Assembly (NCBI GenBank): GCA_030295235.1
Contig: AP026125.1
Span: forward strand, 124,001 to 188,000
DNA: 64,000 bases
Direction of reading: 5' to 3'
Source of the DNA: Fistulifera solaris
Lineage: Eukaryota > Bacillariophyta > Bacillariophyceae > Naviculales > Stauroneidaceae
Shown: piece after piece, positions 20,050-31,522 of the stretch
Layout: each line of letters opens with the position of its first letter
Position numbering within the stretch: position 1 is the stretch's first letter
The notes under the pieces: generated by a model
Seen by the model: only the letters and a program-made list of their open reading frames with translations
Database searches by the model: none
Told to the model about the DNA's origin: nothing
Made by a program: the position numbers and the translations under genes

Positions 20050-20562
20050 TGTCAAATTATATTTAGTTCTGGTCATGAGTATTCGGGACTCCTAGTGTGT
20101 GTGGAGTGTACTTACTGTCTTTGTGATAGTGAGTTTGTGTATCCGGTACTCATGGTATCTTTTGGGGTTCGCTTCCGCACACGTCATCGGAAGTTTGGCG
20201 CATGTGCAAGTTCTTCTCTTGACACGTCGCAGAGGTGTGCGTAGTGTGTGGTATAGTGTTCTACGTGACGTATAAGTTGGTACCAGAGCTAAGGAAGTTA
20301 TGTTTAAGTCTACGACGGCATAGTACTGGTCAAGTGTCGACGTCGACAAGATTTGGTTCAAGATCACAAGATCTTGACTTCATTTCCGCCCTCTTTTGCA
20401 GTCTCACATGAATAACAATAGTGAATTTGGTTTGCCTCGACTTTCCTTGTTCGCTCTATTCTATTGCATCCTGTCTCTTGAAGACAAGCTTTCTTTCAGT
20501 CTCGCTTACTGTTTTGAAGATTCGTTTCGGGTGAGCTATCTGTGCGCTCCCGGAATTTGTCA
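20050..20562 (+). repeat. 5' LTR of young copia element
   Basis: Begins TGTCAAATT and ends AATTTGTCA (TG...CA). 513 bp; matches the 3' LTR over its whole length with one single-G indel. It contains at 20278-20289 a near-match to the usual copia primer-binding site, and near 20377-20400 a pyrimidine tract ending in TTTTGCAG that resembles a splice acceptor. Confidence 0.95.
20278..20289 (+). promoter_or_regulatory. tRNA-iMet primer-binding-site-like motif inside the LTR
   Basis: TGGTACCAGAGC matches the canonical copia PBS TGGTATCAGAGC at 11 of 12 positions. It lies 228 bp into the repeat rather than after it, and recurs at the same offset in the 3' copy (26708-26719). No TGG follows the LTR end at 20563. 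Whether it acts as a PBS is unclear. Confidence 0.4.
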
Positions 20563-20648
20563 GATTAACAGTCGCAGTTTTCAAGTTTCGCTTTCCGTCC
20601 CGCCATGGTTCTCTCTCGAGCTCAATCGCGGGCGCTTTCAACCACGTG

Positions 20649-23600
20649 ATGGACAATGTCCTTGGCCGTGGTGATGATTCTACTCTTAAGCAAGCGTTGG
20701 TGTCCGCAGGGTTTCTGGACATCTACTTGCTCCTCGAGTTACGTCCTTTGGACATCGGAAGTCTTGAGTTTCGCGAACGGCCGGCGAAAACTTCCCAGTC
20801 GCTCGTGGTGATAAGACTTTGTTGTATGCCTTCCTCGAGTTTGTGTCTCATCGTGGTCGTTCTGGTGACCCGATCGATGACTGGTTGGCGGTCACTGAAG
20901 ACGGGTTCAATGAGTTCCGCTTAAGCCCGAACGCGTTTTCGATCGCGAACAACCTCGAGGCCCCCGGGGTTCCTGTTCCCCCTCCTGTTGCATCCCGTGC
21001 GCGAGGGAATGTCTCCCGCAGCTCTTTTCAAGCGTGGTATTAAACGTGATCCTTCTCTCTTTCCTACTCTCAAGGACGAGAGCTTCAACGGCGCCTGGCA
21101 TCGTTCTTTTGTCAATCAGGCCCGAGCTCAAGATGTGGAAGAGGTGCTCAACGAGGATTATGCCCCTACTACTGAAGACGAAAGAGAGTTGTTCGACGAA
21201 AAACAGAAGTTTCTCTACGCCGTCTTGGAGAGTAAGGTGCTTACGGACCAAGGAAAAGCCCTTATTCGCGACTACGAAGACACTTACGACGCCCAAAAGG
21301 TCTATGCAGCGTTGAAGCGCCATCACCTACAGTCTACCAAGGCCCAGATGGATTCGGCAACGATTCTATCCTACATTACTTCCGTTCGTTATGGAGAAGG
21401 TCATCGTGGTGGTACTGCATCTGGATTCGTGCATGATTGGATTGAGCAAGTTCGCCGTTATGAGCGCATGTCCGGTGACCCCTTTTCCGATAAGCACAAG
21501 CGAATCCTACTTGAGAATGCTGTTAGTACTGTCGCTGAGTTCCGTCAGGTCAAAACTAGTGCTGATTTGGAGTTGACCAAGAATGGAACGGAGTTAACTT
21601 TCGAGCAGTACTGCGCTCTCTTGATTTCCCGCTGTGTCTCAGTTGAAGAACAAGCCAAACGCAAGTCTCAGCGTCGGTACTGTTAACTTCCATGAGACTT
21701 ATGCTTCCGATTTCTGTGATGAGGCCGGTACTGGGGAAGTTGACCTTTCTGGTTATCTTGTGGACTCCGATGTTCCTGTTTCTGAGTGGCAAGTTAATGC
21801 TACTGACCGGCGTTCTGTTGGATTCCGTGGTTCTCCTTCAACTGGGTCTGCTCCTAGAACGCGAATGCCGCGCGAACGTTGGTTCCAGTTGAGCGATGAC
21901 GCGCGTCAAATTTGGGATTCTTTGGCGGATCGCGATAAAGCCATCATTCTTGGTTTGCTTTCCGCTCCCGGACGTGATGTCAATGGCGGAAATCGTGACA
22001 CGCATTCCATGACTCAGACCGGTCGTCCGTCCATCCTCCGTCGCACGGTGCAGTTTCACGACCTTGACCCTATTGCATCTCACGACTCTTCCCCTCCCGG
22101 AACCTACTGAAGAGTTTCATGATGCTGCTCAAGATCCTCCAAGTGCCGTGCTTGATGGTGAGTCTACCGTGCTTGTGAATGCCGCTCGCTCTAGTTCTAC
22201 GCTGGCCCCGCACGATATTCGTCGCCTTCTGTCTCGTTCTTCGCAGAACAATTCGAATCGTCAAGTTAACACTTTGACGACGTATCGCGTGTCCCTTCAA
22301 CACGTTTCTCCTGTGGATTCGCTACTCGATCGCTAGGTGCCAACGGTGGTGTTGCCGGCTGTGACGTCCGAGTCATTCACAAGGATTTTCCCCATCGGCG
22401 TGTCAACATTCAAGGCATCGACAACCATCAGATGACCGATCTCGAACTTCCGGTACTGTTGGCGGCGAGGCGCGCAACACGGACCGGTCATAGCTGTTTT
22501 CAACCAGTACGCGTTGTATGGAAAAGGCCCTACCATTCACGCTTCCGGACAGTTGGAGCACTTCAAGAACGTTGTCGATGACAAGTCTATCCACGTGGGC
22601 GGGCGGCAGTGCATCGCAACTCTCGACGGTTACGTGATCCCTCTTCAAGTTCAACAGGGACTCGCTTCGCCTTCCTATTCGTCCGTTTACCGACGACGAA
22701 TGGCGTTCTCTCCCGCGTCATTATGACGAGCCTTCTCGATTGGGATCCTTCTGTTCTCGATCATGCTAACGATCAAGCTGATTGGTTCGATCGCATCAGC
22801 AACACGCTCGATCTTGAAGATCCTCGTCCCCTCTTCGACGAATTCGGCGACTACCATCGCGGGGATAGTATGGACATCGAAGATCGCCGTTTTTGCCCAC
22901 GTCGCCCTTCCTCCGATCTTTCCGGCCCTTGACGAAATCATCGAGTTGCGCCCACGACGCTTACGGTATTGAGCCCGCCGCTTTCCAGGCTATTGCCCGC
23001 CATTTCGAGGTCTACAACAACGAATTTGTCGCACAAGGCCATGTTGATGACGACGACGACGTGACTGGACCACCCGTGAAAGCCCTTCCCGTCACGCCAC
23101 GTACTATTCAGCGCCAAGACCCGGATCTAGGTCGACTTCGTCCTTACTTTGGATGGATTTCCAACGATTTGATCAAGAAGACGCTTGAAAATACCACCCA
23201 GTATGCTCGCCTTCCACTCCCTGGCAGCACCCTTCTCAAGCGCGCCTTCAAGTCTTCAAATCCGGCTCTCAATGTTCATCGCCGTTCCGAAGCCGTCGCG
23301 TGTGATATCGTCTCACAGCCAATACACCGGCTATTGACAATGGGTCCCAGTCTGCCGTTATCTTTGTTGGCTATGATACCATGGTTACCGATGTTTATGG
23401 TATCAAGACGGATCGCCAGTTCATTCGGACCTTGGAAGACAATATTCGTGAACGGGGGAGCCCCAACTCGTCTCCTTAGCGATCGCGCCCAAGTTTTGAT
23501 CAGCAACGCGGTTCAAGACGTTCTTACTTTCTGTATCGGCGTGTGGCAAAGTGAGCCCCACCAACAGCAACAAAACCCTGCCGAACGCCGTTTCCAGACG

Positions 23601-26329
23601 ATCAAGAATACTGCCAACCGCATCTTAGACCGTACCGGCAGCCACCTTCTCACGTGGCTTCTTTGTCTTCAATACGTGTGCTTCCTCCTCAACCACACGT
23701 ACAATCAAACTTTGAAGACTGTTCCGTTGTTGGCGTTGACGGGTTCGACTCCTGATGTTAGCGTTCTTTGCGCTTCTACTTCTGGCAACGTGTTTTGTAT
23801 TTGAAGCACGACTACGGTTTCCCTTCTGATTCTCCTGAAGGCCTTGGCACTATCGTCGGTATTTCCGAACATGTTGGGCCCGCTCTTTGCTGGAAGATTC
23901 TCACTGCTGACACCAAGCAAGTCATTTGCCGATCTTCCGTTCGTCCGTACACTGAGGACGACCCTAATTTGCGCCGCTCAGGCTGCCGGGAGATGTCTTC
24001 TACTACTTCTGCTCCTGTCATCCTGTCCCGCAAGGATTCAGTCACAGAGAAAATTTCGTTTTCTCTCAGCCCTCCGACAGCCTTAGCGACCGTGCCTCCT
24101 CCTCCACCGTTGATGTCGAAGATTTGATTGGTCGAACGTTTCTGACGGATGTGGCTTCTGATGGTCAGAAACACCGAGCAAAGATTGCACGCTCGTCGAC
24201 GATTTCGATTCTTCCGTTGAACGAGTACCAGAATGAATCAAGTTTGTGTGCAAGGTTGGAGAATCCGAAGCCGAAGAAGTTTTCAGCTATGCCCAGATCA
24301 TGGCATACCTAGCTCGAGACGCGGATGCCCCTGTTTGGAAGTTCAAGCACATCATTTCGCATCAAGGTCCCCTTAAAGATGGAGATCTCGACTACAAAGG
24401 TTCTTCCTACAATGTATTGATCGAATGGGAGAACGGGGAGATCACAGCTGAGCCTCTAAATGTTATTGCTTCCGATGACCCTGTGACCTGTGCTATTTAT
24501 GCCAAGGAAAATAACCTCTTGGATGTTCCCGGTTGGAAAAGATTCAAGTCCATCGCAAAAAGACACAAGAAGTTCGTCCGGTTGGTGAACCATGCTAAGC
24601 TTCGCTCCTACAACACGGCTCCGCGATACAAGTATGGTTTCGAAATTCCCGTGACTATGCACATGCGATGCGTCTAGACGAGCAAAACAAGAACACCAAG
24701 TGGAAGGATGCCGTTGCCTTAGAGTTGCTTCAAATTCAAGAGTACGAGACCTTCAAGGATTTAGGTCACAAGTCGGTTGGGAGGCCTCCTCAAGGTTACA
24801 AGAAAATTAGCGTCCACTTAGTTTTTGACGTCAAGCACGACGGACGTCACAAGGCTCGACTGGTGGCAGACGGACACTTAACCGATATCCCTACTGAGTC
24901 TGTCTACTCCGGCGTTGTCAGTTTACGGAGTTTCCGTCTGGTTACTTTTCTTGCCGAGCTTAATTCTCTCAAGTTCTGGGCTACCGACATCGGCAATGCC
25001 TATCTCGAGGCGTTTACCTCCGAACGCGTCTACATTGAGGCTGGACCTGAGTTCGGTGAATTGGCTGGTCATATTCTTCTTATCAGCAAGGCCCTTTACG
25101 GACTACGTACCAGCAGCGCAATGGGCCGATCGATTGGCTGACGTTATGCGAATTGGGTTTTCAACAATGCAAGGCCGATCCCTACATTTGGCTACGACGC
25201 AACGAAGATGTTTACGAGTATGTTGCGGTCTATGTTGATGATTTGGCCTTAGCGATGAAGGATCCTCAAGCGTTTGTCGACTTGCTAACGAAAGAGTACA
25301 AGTTCAAGTTGAAGGGAACCGGCCCAGTCAGTTTCCATCTCGGAATGGACTTCACTCGTGACAAGGATGGTACTCTTTGCATGTCTCCCAAGAAATACAC
25401 CGAAAAGATCATCGCCGAATTACGAACGAATGTACGGGGAGTCGCCCGAAACAGAATGTCACTTCACCGTTAGAAAAGGGCGATCATCCGGAACTGGACA
25501 CTTCAGAGTTTCTGGATGAGAAAGGTACTCGAGATTACCAGTCTTTGATTGGTTCGTTGCAATGGTTGATCAGTATCGGGCGCTTCGACATCATGACTGC
25601 TGTTATGACGATGTCCGGCGTTTCGTTCTGCTCCCAGCGCAGGGTCATTTGGATCGCGTTAAGCGGATCTTTGGATACGTTTCGAAGATGCGGAACGCCG
25701 CCATTCGCTTTCGTACAGGGGTTCCTGATTTGTCCGATCTACCTAATTTTGAGTACGATTGGTCCAAGTCGGTTTACGGTGACGTGAAAGAGGTTGTTCC
25801 CCATGATGCTCCTGGACCTCTCGGCAAGGCAGTTGTTTCTCACGCATTATGTCGATGCGAACTTGATGCATTAGTGGCTACGGGGAGATCTGTGACTGGT
25901 ATTCTACATTTCCTTAACCAGACGGCCGATCGATTGGTATTCCAAGAAGCAAGCTACTGTCGAGACGGCTACGTATGGATCCGAGTTAGGTTCGCCGCCA
26001 AGGACTTGTGTTGAACAAATCATCGACATTCAAACACACTTCGCTATTTGGGTGTTCCTATCCGAGACAAGGCTTATATGTCTGGCGATAATCAATCGGT
26101 TGTCAACAGCTGACGCAAGTTCATGCCAAGCTTCACAAGCGTCACACGATGCTTTCCTTTCATCGAGTTCGTGAGGCAATTGGCGTCTGGTATGATTGCT
26201 TTCCTTCACATCCCTGGCGACATGAACCCGGCCGATATTCTCAGTAAGCATTGGGGATACTCGCAGATCTGGCCGCGTTTGAAGGCTGTGTTGTTTTGGA
26301 TGGGTGACACCTCGGAGATCGAAGACTAG
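20649..26329 (+). pseudogene. gag-pol of young copia element (fragmented frame)
   Basis: Gag starts at 20649 (MDNVLGRGDDS) and continues in shifted frames to about 21686. A protease-like segment (GANGGVAGCDVRVIHKDFP) lies near 22340-22450. Integrase spans roughly 23000-23960, with catalytic Asp in ACDIV, Asp in SDRAQV and Glu in NPAERRFQ. Reverse transcriptase spans about 24670-25480, with YVDD at 25231-25242. RNase H lies about 25790-26280 (HIPGDMNPADILSKHWG). At least ten breaks interrupt the frame. The gene order integrase before reverse transcriptase identifies Ty1/copia rather than Ty3. Confidence 0.85.
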
Positions 26330-26467
26330 TTCAGGATTCCAAGGTGTCGAGTGATATTTGTGGTTATGTGTTGAGTGGTTTTACATGTTTATATGTCTGA
26401 GCGAGGCAAACAGGGATGGAGTTTGGTTTGAATTGGTTTGGATTTGGATTGGAGACCGTGTCTGCGA

Positions 26468-26479
26468 GAAGACGGGGAG
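26468..26479 (+). promoter_or_regulatory. Polypurine tract
   Basis: The purine-rich GAAGACGGGGAG lies directly before the TG of the 3' LTR, the expected position for the plus-strand DNA primer. Confidence 0.75.
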
Positions 26480-26993
26480 TGTCAAATTATATTTAGTTCT
26501 GGTCATGAGTATTCGGGACTCCTAGTGTGTGTGGAGTGTACTTACTGTCTTTGTGATAGTGAGTTTGTGTATCCGGTACTCATGGTATCTTTTGGGGTTC
26601 GCTTCCGCACACGTCATCGGAAGTTTGGCGCATGTGCAAGTTCTTCTCTTGACACGTCGCAGAGGTGTGCGTAGTGTGTGGTATAGTGTTCTACGTGACG
26701 TATAAGTTGGTACCAGAGCTAAGGAAGTTATGTTTAAGTCTACGACGGCATAGTACTGGTCAAGTGTCGACGTCGACAAGATTTGGTTCAAGATCACAAG
26801 ATCTTGACTTCATTTCCGCCCTCTTTTGCAGTCTCACATGAATAACAATAGTGAATTTGGTTTGCCTCGACTTTCCTTGTTCGGCTCTATTCTATTGCAT
26901 CCTGTCTCTTGAAGACAAGCTTTCTTTCAGTCTCGCTTACTGTTTTGAAGATTCGTTTCGGGTGAGCTATCTGTGCGCTCCCGGAATTTGTCA
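26480..26993 (+). repeat. 3' LTR of young copia element
   Basis: 514 bp; same sequence as 20050-20562 except for one extra G near 26886. Ends in TGTCA followed by the right-hand CATAG. Confidence 0.95.
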
Positions 26994-26998
26994 CATAG
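26994..26998. repeat. Target-site duplication CATAG (right copy)
   Basis: Directly follows the CA end of the 3' LTR and equals 20045-20049. Confidence 0.95.
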
Positions 26999-29900
26999 AA
27001 ACCGAAGTCGGCGTATTCTGTGATGTCGGGAGTGATTCCGGTGACACACTCAAGTGGCGGCCATTTGAGTATCTTGAGGAGTTCGTGGTGCGGTTTCCTA
27101 TTTCCGACACCCACTTCAATCCGAGCGACCACAGCCTGTTTGGAACATTCCTGCGATGCATTGCACGATACCATTTCATTTTGAGCTGTCGTATGCCGCC
27201 TTCAGCAGGGTTCTGGTTTGGGCGATCCTTTTCAGACGTGTGCGTGATGATGTCGTATTTTCGTATTCTTCGTTGAAATTCGGTCTTTGGTCCTGTTTGA
27301 TTTGCAGCACCGTCATAAGTCAAATGGTCGGGTGCGCCGTGTTCATTAGCAAAGTTGCGCAGTGTCTCACCCACCGCATCACCAGTTAGTGATTCAATGG
27401 GGTAGACTGCGGAGAATCCATTCTTGTGCGTGTAGGCTTGTGCGTATTTCTTTCCGTCAATGGACTTTATATCGCCATACATGGTGTCAGTGGCAAAGCG
27501 TCCTTGGAGTCGCCTGAGATTGTATTGACGGTCCGCACGGTAGCGACGACCGGCTGGCATTATTAGCGGATCGAGTTCCTCTTTGCCTGGTTGCTCGTAG
27601 AAGTTGCCCGTGCCTGTTCCAGTCCGATTGACCATTGGTCGGATAAGTTCTCTGCTGTGATAGCTAGATGTCGTTCGGCTTGAAATAAAGGTGCGCCCTG
27701 GCTGGTACGTCTTCAAAACCGAGAATGGGCTCTGGTGCTGGGCCCAGTCGATTGCTTAAAGTGCCAGTCCCCTCAATCCCTGTATCTGTCCCCTCAGGCC
27801 TTGTTGCAAGTTCGTGATAAGCGGAAGAGATCCTGACACGAGAAGTTGCTAGTTCCCGAAGTTGAACAAGGGCTGGATCGACGTTGTGAAGGAGTGAATC
27901 ACTTGTGAAAGGGTGAATGAAGGGTTCAGGCGTGGCCGCTGGTTCAATGGAGGTCAAATCAACAGCACCCAACGTGACTTGCTTTGGGTTCCATTCGTTG
28001 AAGTTGGTCATATGGAGCTGACGACAGTGTTGAAGTTCATATTCAGTTGGAGCACGCGTGATAAACTGGCCTTTTGTGCCGAATGTGTGAAGCGGAATCA
28101 CAACGTCCTCTACTCGTATTGACATGCGTGTTTCAGAAGTGTCGTACGGATTGTCATTTACTTCCACACCGTTGTGGCGCAGCTGGTTTGGATTCCAGAG
28201 CGTGTCGCGGGAAGTGGCGTGCCGTAGTAAAGTGTTTCATTGAAGACAAGGATGAAAGTTTGGTCTGTTTCGGGATTCGTCCATGCCGTGGCAGCCGAGA
28301 CAATTAGTACGTCTTTGATCGGCTGATAGGAGCTATCGTACGGGTAAACATCGGCAAAGCGTGACGTGTACTGCATAACGACAAAGTTGGTCCCGGCGCA
28401 GCAAGTGTCCGCGTTTGAATCGCATTCATTTGCAGCAGCAACTCCCGGCTGTGGTGGAACGCCCGACTTGCATTGATTTCATATCTAACTGGTGCGACGT
28501 GTACACAGAATGGAAATGTGCTATGTTTCGATTGCCTCGCCTGTTTGCTTCTTCGTTCACGTCCGGCCAAAAGGTGTGCCTCCTGGCGTTTGCGTGTTGG
28601 CCTGGCTTAGCTGCATGGTGATGGCTGATGCAATTGTATTAGCATCAGTACCATCTGGAATTGAGAGAGTGAGCTGGTTGATACTGCGACCAAACTGGCC
28701 ATTGTTGTTACCGTTTGCTCGCTGGTTTCGATACTCCGCTCGCTTGTTGTAGATGTTTTGCCTGTCGTTGCGGGTGCATGAGCGACATCTCCTCATCAGT
28801 GAAACTGTAAGAGGGGTGTCGTCGATGACCTTCCGTTCGTGAGTGTCAGTTTGTAGTTGTCGGGATGAGCGCGTGGTTTGTTGTAACGGTGTGCACCGCG
28901 CCCACCGCGTCCTCCGCGCCCTCGTCCACCGTGCGTGAAGGGCTGGCCTCGGCCACCGTTTCCACGGCCGCCTCTGCCGCCACGTCCCCCATTTCCTGCG
29001 TTCTTATGCTGCTGGCGTGTGGAATTTGTATTTCCCACGTTGCGTCCTTTGCCTGTTACGTCCTTGTTTTCTGTGACGATGATGTTCGCATGTCAGCAAG
29101 TACGGCCTCAAAGGTCATATCGCCATAGTTGGGCTTGCCGAGGTCTCGCTGAACGGAAATCGCTACGTCGCGCAACTGGCTGCATGGTTTGATCATTTTC
29201 AACAGCTTCTTGATCTTTTCGATGTCGTCATACACAACAGTTCCTTCCCGAGCATTCTTGTTCTTGTCGTGGAATGCTTTTACGAGCCTGCTTTCGAAGG
29301 TGGTCCAAGGGAGGCGCCCATCCTTTTCACCATGGTACATCATGGTGTCAAGAGTGGTTTCGGCATTGACGATTTCGATTTTGAATGCACCTACAGCCGA
29401 ACAAAGCTTTCAGTGCGAACCAATCGGTACGGCCGCATAGCTTGGACTTAAACTGTTGCGTGGCACCTTCAGCACGAGTATTTCCTGCAATAAGGGCAAG
29501 GAGATACGTGTGCACCTCCATGGAGTCGGACTCAAATGCAGGACCGGCGAGTGCTGCAGCGGCGATGTAGCGGTTTTGGGCAGTGATGCGTTCATCGGGA
29601 TCGAACTCGGGGTCTTCCCTCGTCGCGAATAACGTAGACAAGTGGATGCCCAAGGCGTCCAGGGAGCTGGCGAAGGTAGTTTGTAAACTGGGCTGCAAAG
29701 TCTGGCCAAGACTGGTTGTTACGGAACTTATCCGGCTTTGCAATTGTCGCTAAAGTTTTGGAGCGCGTGACGAATGCTTCATGGTCTGCCTGTTCGTACG
29801 TGAGAAATAGTGCCTGATTCGTTGGAAAGACGTAAGTCTCCGGGGTTTGAAGGCAGCGGAAGCACTGCTTCACCCACTCGATGAATGCCTGGAGTTTGGT

Positions 29901-30065
29901 TCGGACCGCAGGGGCCACCACGATCGGTGGCACCATCTTGCTGATCGTCTTAATATCCTGGTCAAGATCCTGCGTTGTCATGTTGAACGCACGTTCGTAA
30001 CTGTTCATAAAGACGTCCGTTCGCGATGCGTTGGGCAGTCGAAAGACCGCCGCCTTCGGGTGCAT
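26999..30065 (-). pseudogene. Older copia element: gag, RGG segment, protease-linker region and integrase
   Basis: Gag starts at the ATG at 30065 (MHPKAAVFRLPNASR) and runs left through several frames. At 28796-29038 is a Gly/Arg repeat segment (GGRGGRGGRGNGGRG) where retroviral-type gags often have a zinc knuckle. Then comes a conserved diatom-copia block (AATAWTNPETDQTFILVF, EVNDNPYDT) and integrase at about 27000-27700, with catalytic-type Asp in TDTMYGD, Asp in YDGAANQ and Glu in NPAEGGIRQ. The frame stops at ADFGFY, cut by the younger element. Confidence 0.82.
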
Positions 30066-30922
30066 CGTCACTGATGCCGCGAGAGGACCATGCAGAGGTG
30101 AACCGTCTGCGGCTGATCGTGAGGTGCGAGAAGTTGAAAGCTTTCGAAGCTCATTGCGTGGCCTGGCCTGATTGTAATATTAAGGGTTTAAAGCCCGTAT
30201 GCGTGAGATAATTTTTTCATTTGCTTTTGCATTTTGCATGGCATGATTTACACTTTTCATTTGTGTTTTCCTGGCCTGGCCTGGCGTGGTCGTTTCTTTT
30301 ATGCAACATGATGGTGTGCACGCATACACCTGTCAATTGGCTCGATGGCACAATGATTGACCAATACTTTGGAGGCGCAACAAACATACCGCCTAGAATC
30401 CCGTTTGACAGCTGGCAGAATTACTTTCGGGCTTTTGTAGTAGCAGCACAACCGATCCATCTCTGAGTGCAAAATGAGAAGATGATATCTCAGGCATACC
30501 TTGCTGGATTCCGATACGTCATCGAGCGATCCGTGGAGACAAAAATCAACATTGCTCTGGGTGTGGTCAACTTTGTTATTGTTCTTGTGGCTGCAATTGC
30601 CTCTCGTTGTTGCTATACGTGGTTTTAATACCGAATAGAGGCTATAAAGGAGGAAATAGAGTCAAATCAACATGCGAGGGTGGAGACATTACCGAGGGTG
30701 TACCGGTGTGCTGGACGAGTTAAGGAACAAAATCGATTCAATGAACTTAGAAAATGTGACAAACTCTACCGCGTACCCTAGTTCGTGATATATTTTAGGT
30801 TTTAGATTTTATGGCATGAGCCTCGCCTGCCTTACCCTCTCATCCTTGTTGTTCTCGCTAGAATGTTCAGTTGAGTTGAGTCCACAACCTGTAAAGCTCC
30901 TCAAACACAGCCATCACGAACT
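30066..30922. other. Right flank of older element, with a small membrane-type ORF
   Basis: Should contain the 5' leader and LTR of the older copia element, but no LTR pair was recognised. A 48-codon ORF at 30482-30628 encodes one hydrophobic span (NIALGVVNFVIVLVAAIA); its reality is uncertain. Repeated CCTGGCCTGG motifs occur at 30160-30290. Confidence 0.4.
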
Positions 30923-31522
30923 TCAATGGAGTGCTGCCCTTCTCGCAATGAATGCAAGAGACGCAAGAAAATCCATGAGTTCGACAATGTTTCCGGGGTT
31001 TGCTTGTCGGAGTTGATCAAAGAAATGCTCCCTATCGCCAATAGTCGCGGCGTCAACGTCCATAAGAGCACTGAAAGCAAGGTCTGTCATCTCTAGATTG
31101 CCTTCCGGTCTCGTTGATGCACCAATGAGCGATGCTCTGAACGCGCAAATCCCAATTAGGATTGCGTTACGCGTCGGCATCTCATTTCTTGCAGCAAAAT
31201 GGTTCAAGATATTTTGGATGAGCACTGTTTGGTCATTGTCGTAGAGGTTGCCGATGTTGTTGCTATTTAGCAGCACACGGATCGTGTTGCGCATTTCGTC
31301 GATTATGGCTGCGTCGACATGGGGCGAACCATTTGTAAGGTCATACCTTGCTAAATGCCAGCCCAGTGTGAGACCAAATCCATTTTGCTCCATAGCTTGT
31401 CCTTTCAATAAATTGTTTTGAATAATACCCTCAGCAACCTTCGTATTTGGGCTTTTGTGTTCAACAAACACGACTTTTGGTGTGAAATGTAGGGGGGGCG
31501 CTTTATTCGCGAAAGAGATCAT
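30923..31522 (-). CDS. Hypothetical protein, orphan ORF
   Basis: 199 aa from an ATG at 31522. No recognised family. The central part reads as a folded alpha-helical protein (DEMRNTIRVLLNSNN, QTVLIQNILNHFAARNE, NIVELMDFLASLAF), with no signal peptide, membrane span or low-complexity stretch. It lies beside the transposon nest, so it might be transposon-associated or host. The ORF is unusually long for its noncoding surroundings, which is the main support. Confidence 0.45.
   Translation of the reverse strand: MISFANKAPPLHFTPKVVFVEHKSPNTKVAEGIIQNNLLKGQAMEQNGFGLTLGWHLARYDLTNGSPHVDAAIIDEMRNTIRVLLNSNNIGNLYDNDQTVLIQNILNHFAARNEMPTRNAILIGICAFRASLIGASTRPEGNLEMTDLAFSALMDVDAATIGDREHFFDQLRQANPGNIVELMDFLASLAFIARRAALH

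Larger units (their letters stand above)
20050..26993 (+). mobile_element. Young Ty1/copia (CoDi-like) LTR retrotransposon, plus strand
   Basis: A complete 6,944-bp insertion bounded by LTRs of 513 and 514 bp and a 5-bp target duplication. The internal region runs in copia order: gag, protease region, integrase, reverse transcriptase, RNase H, ending at a stop at 26329. A purine-rich tract abuts the 3' LTR. The LTRs look identical apart from G versus GG (near 20446 and 26886), so insertion was recent. Despite this, gag-pol is cut by many frameshifts, which fits either consensus errors or an element mobilised in trans. It is inserted in the opposite orientation inside the older copia pol. Confidence 0.95.
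18902..30065 (-). mobile_element. Older Ty1/copia (CoDi-like) retrotransposon, minus strand, split by a nested insertion
   Basis: Coding remnants of a single copia element lie on the minus strand either side of 20045-26998. The right part (30065 down to 26999) holds gag, an RGG-rich segment, the protease-linker region and integrase. The left part (20044 down to 18902) holds the segment after integrase and RNase H. The pol frame breaks between ...ADFGFY and DWVAYRENAG, exactly at the TSD of the younger element. The reverse transcriptase is missing between the spacer (YVINYIDGTSEVV) and RNase H (ALVMWFSKKQPTVE). Frames are broken in several places. LTRs were not found. It is a dead element serving as the landing site of the younger one. 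Confidence 0.85.
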
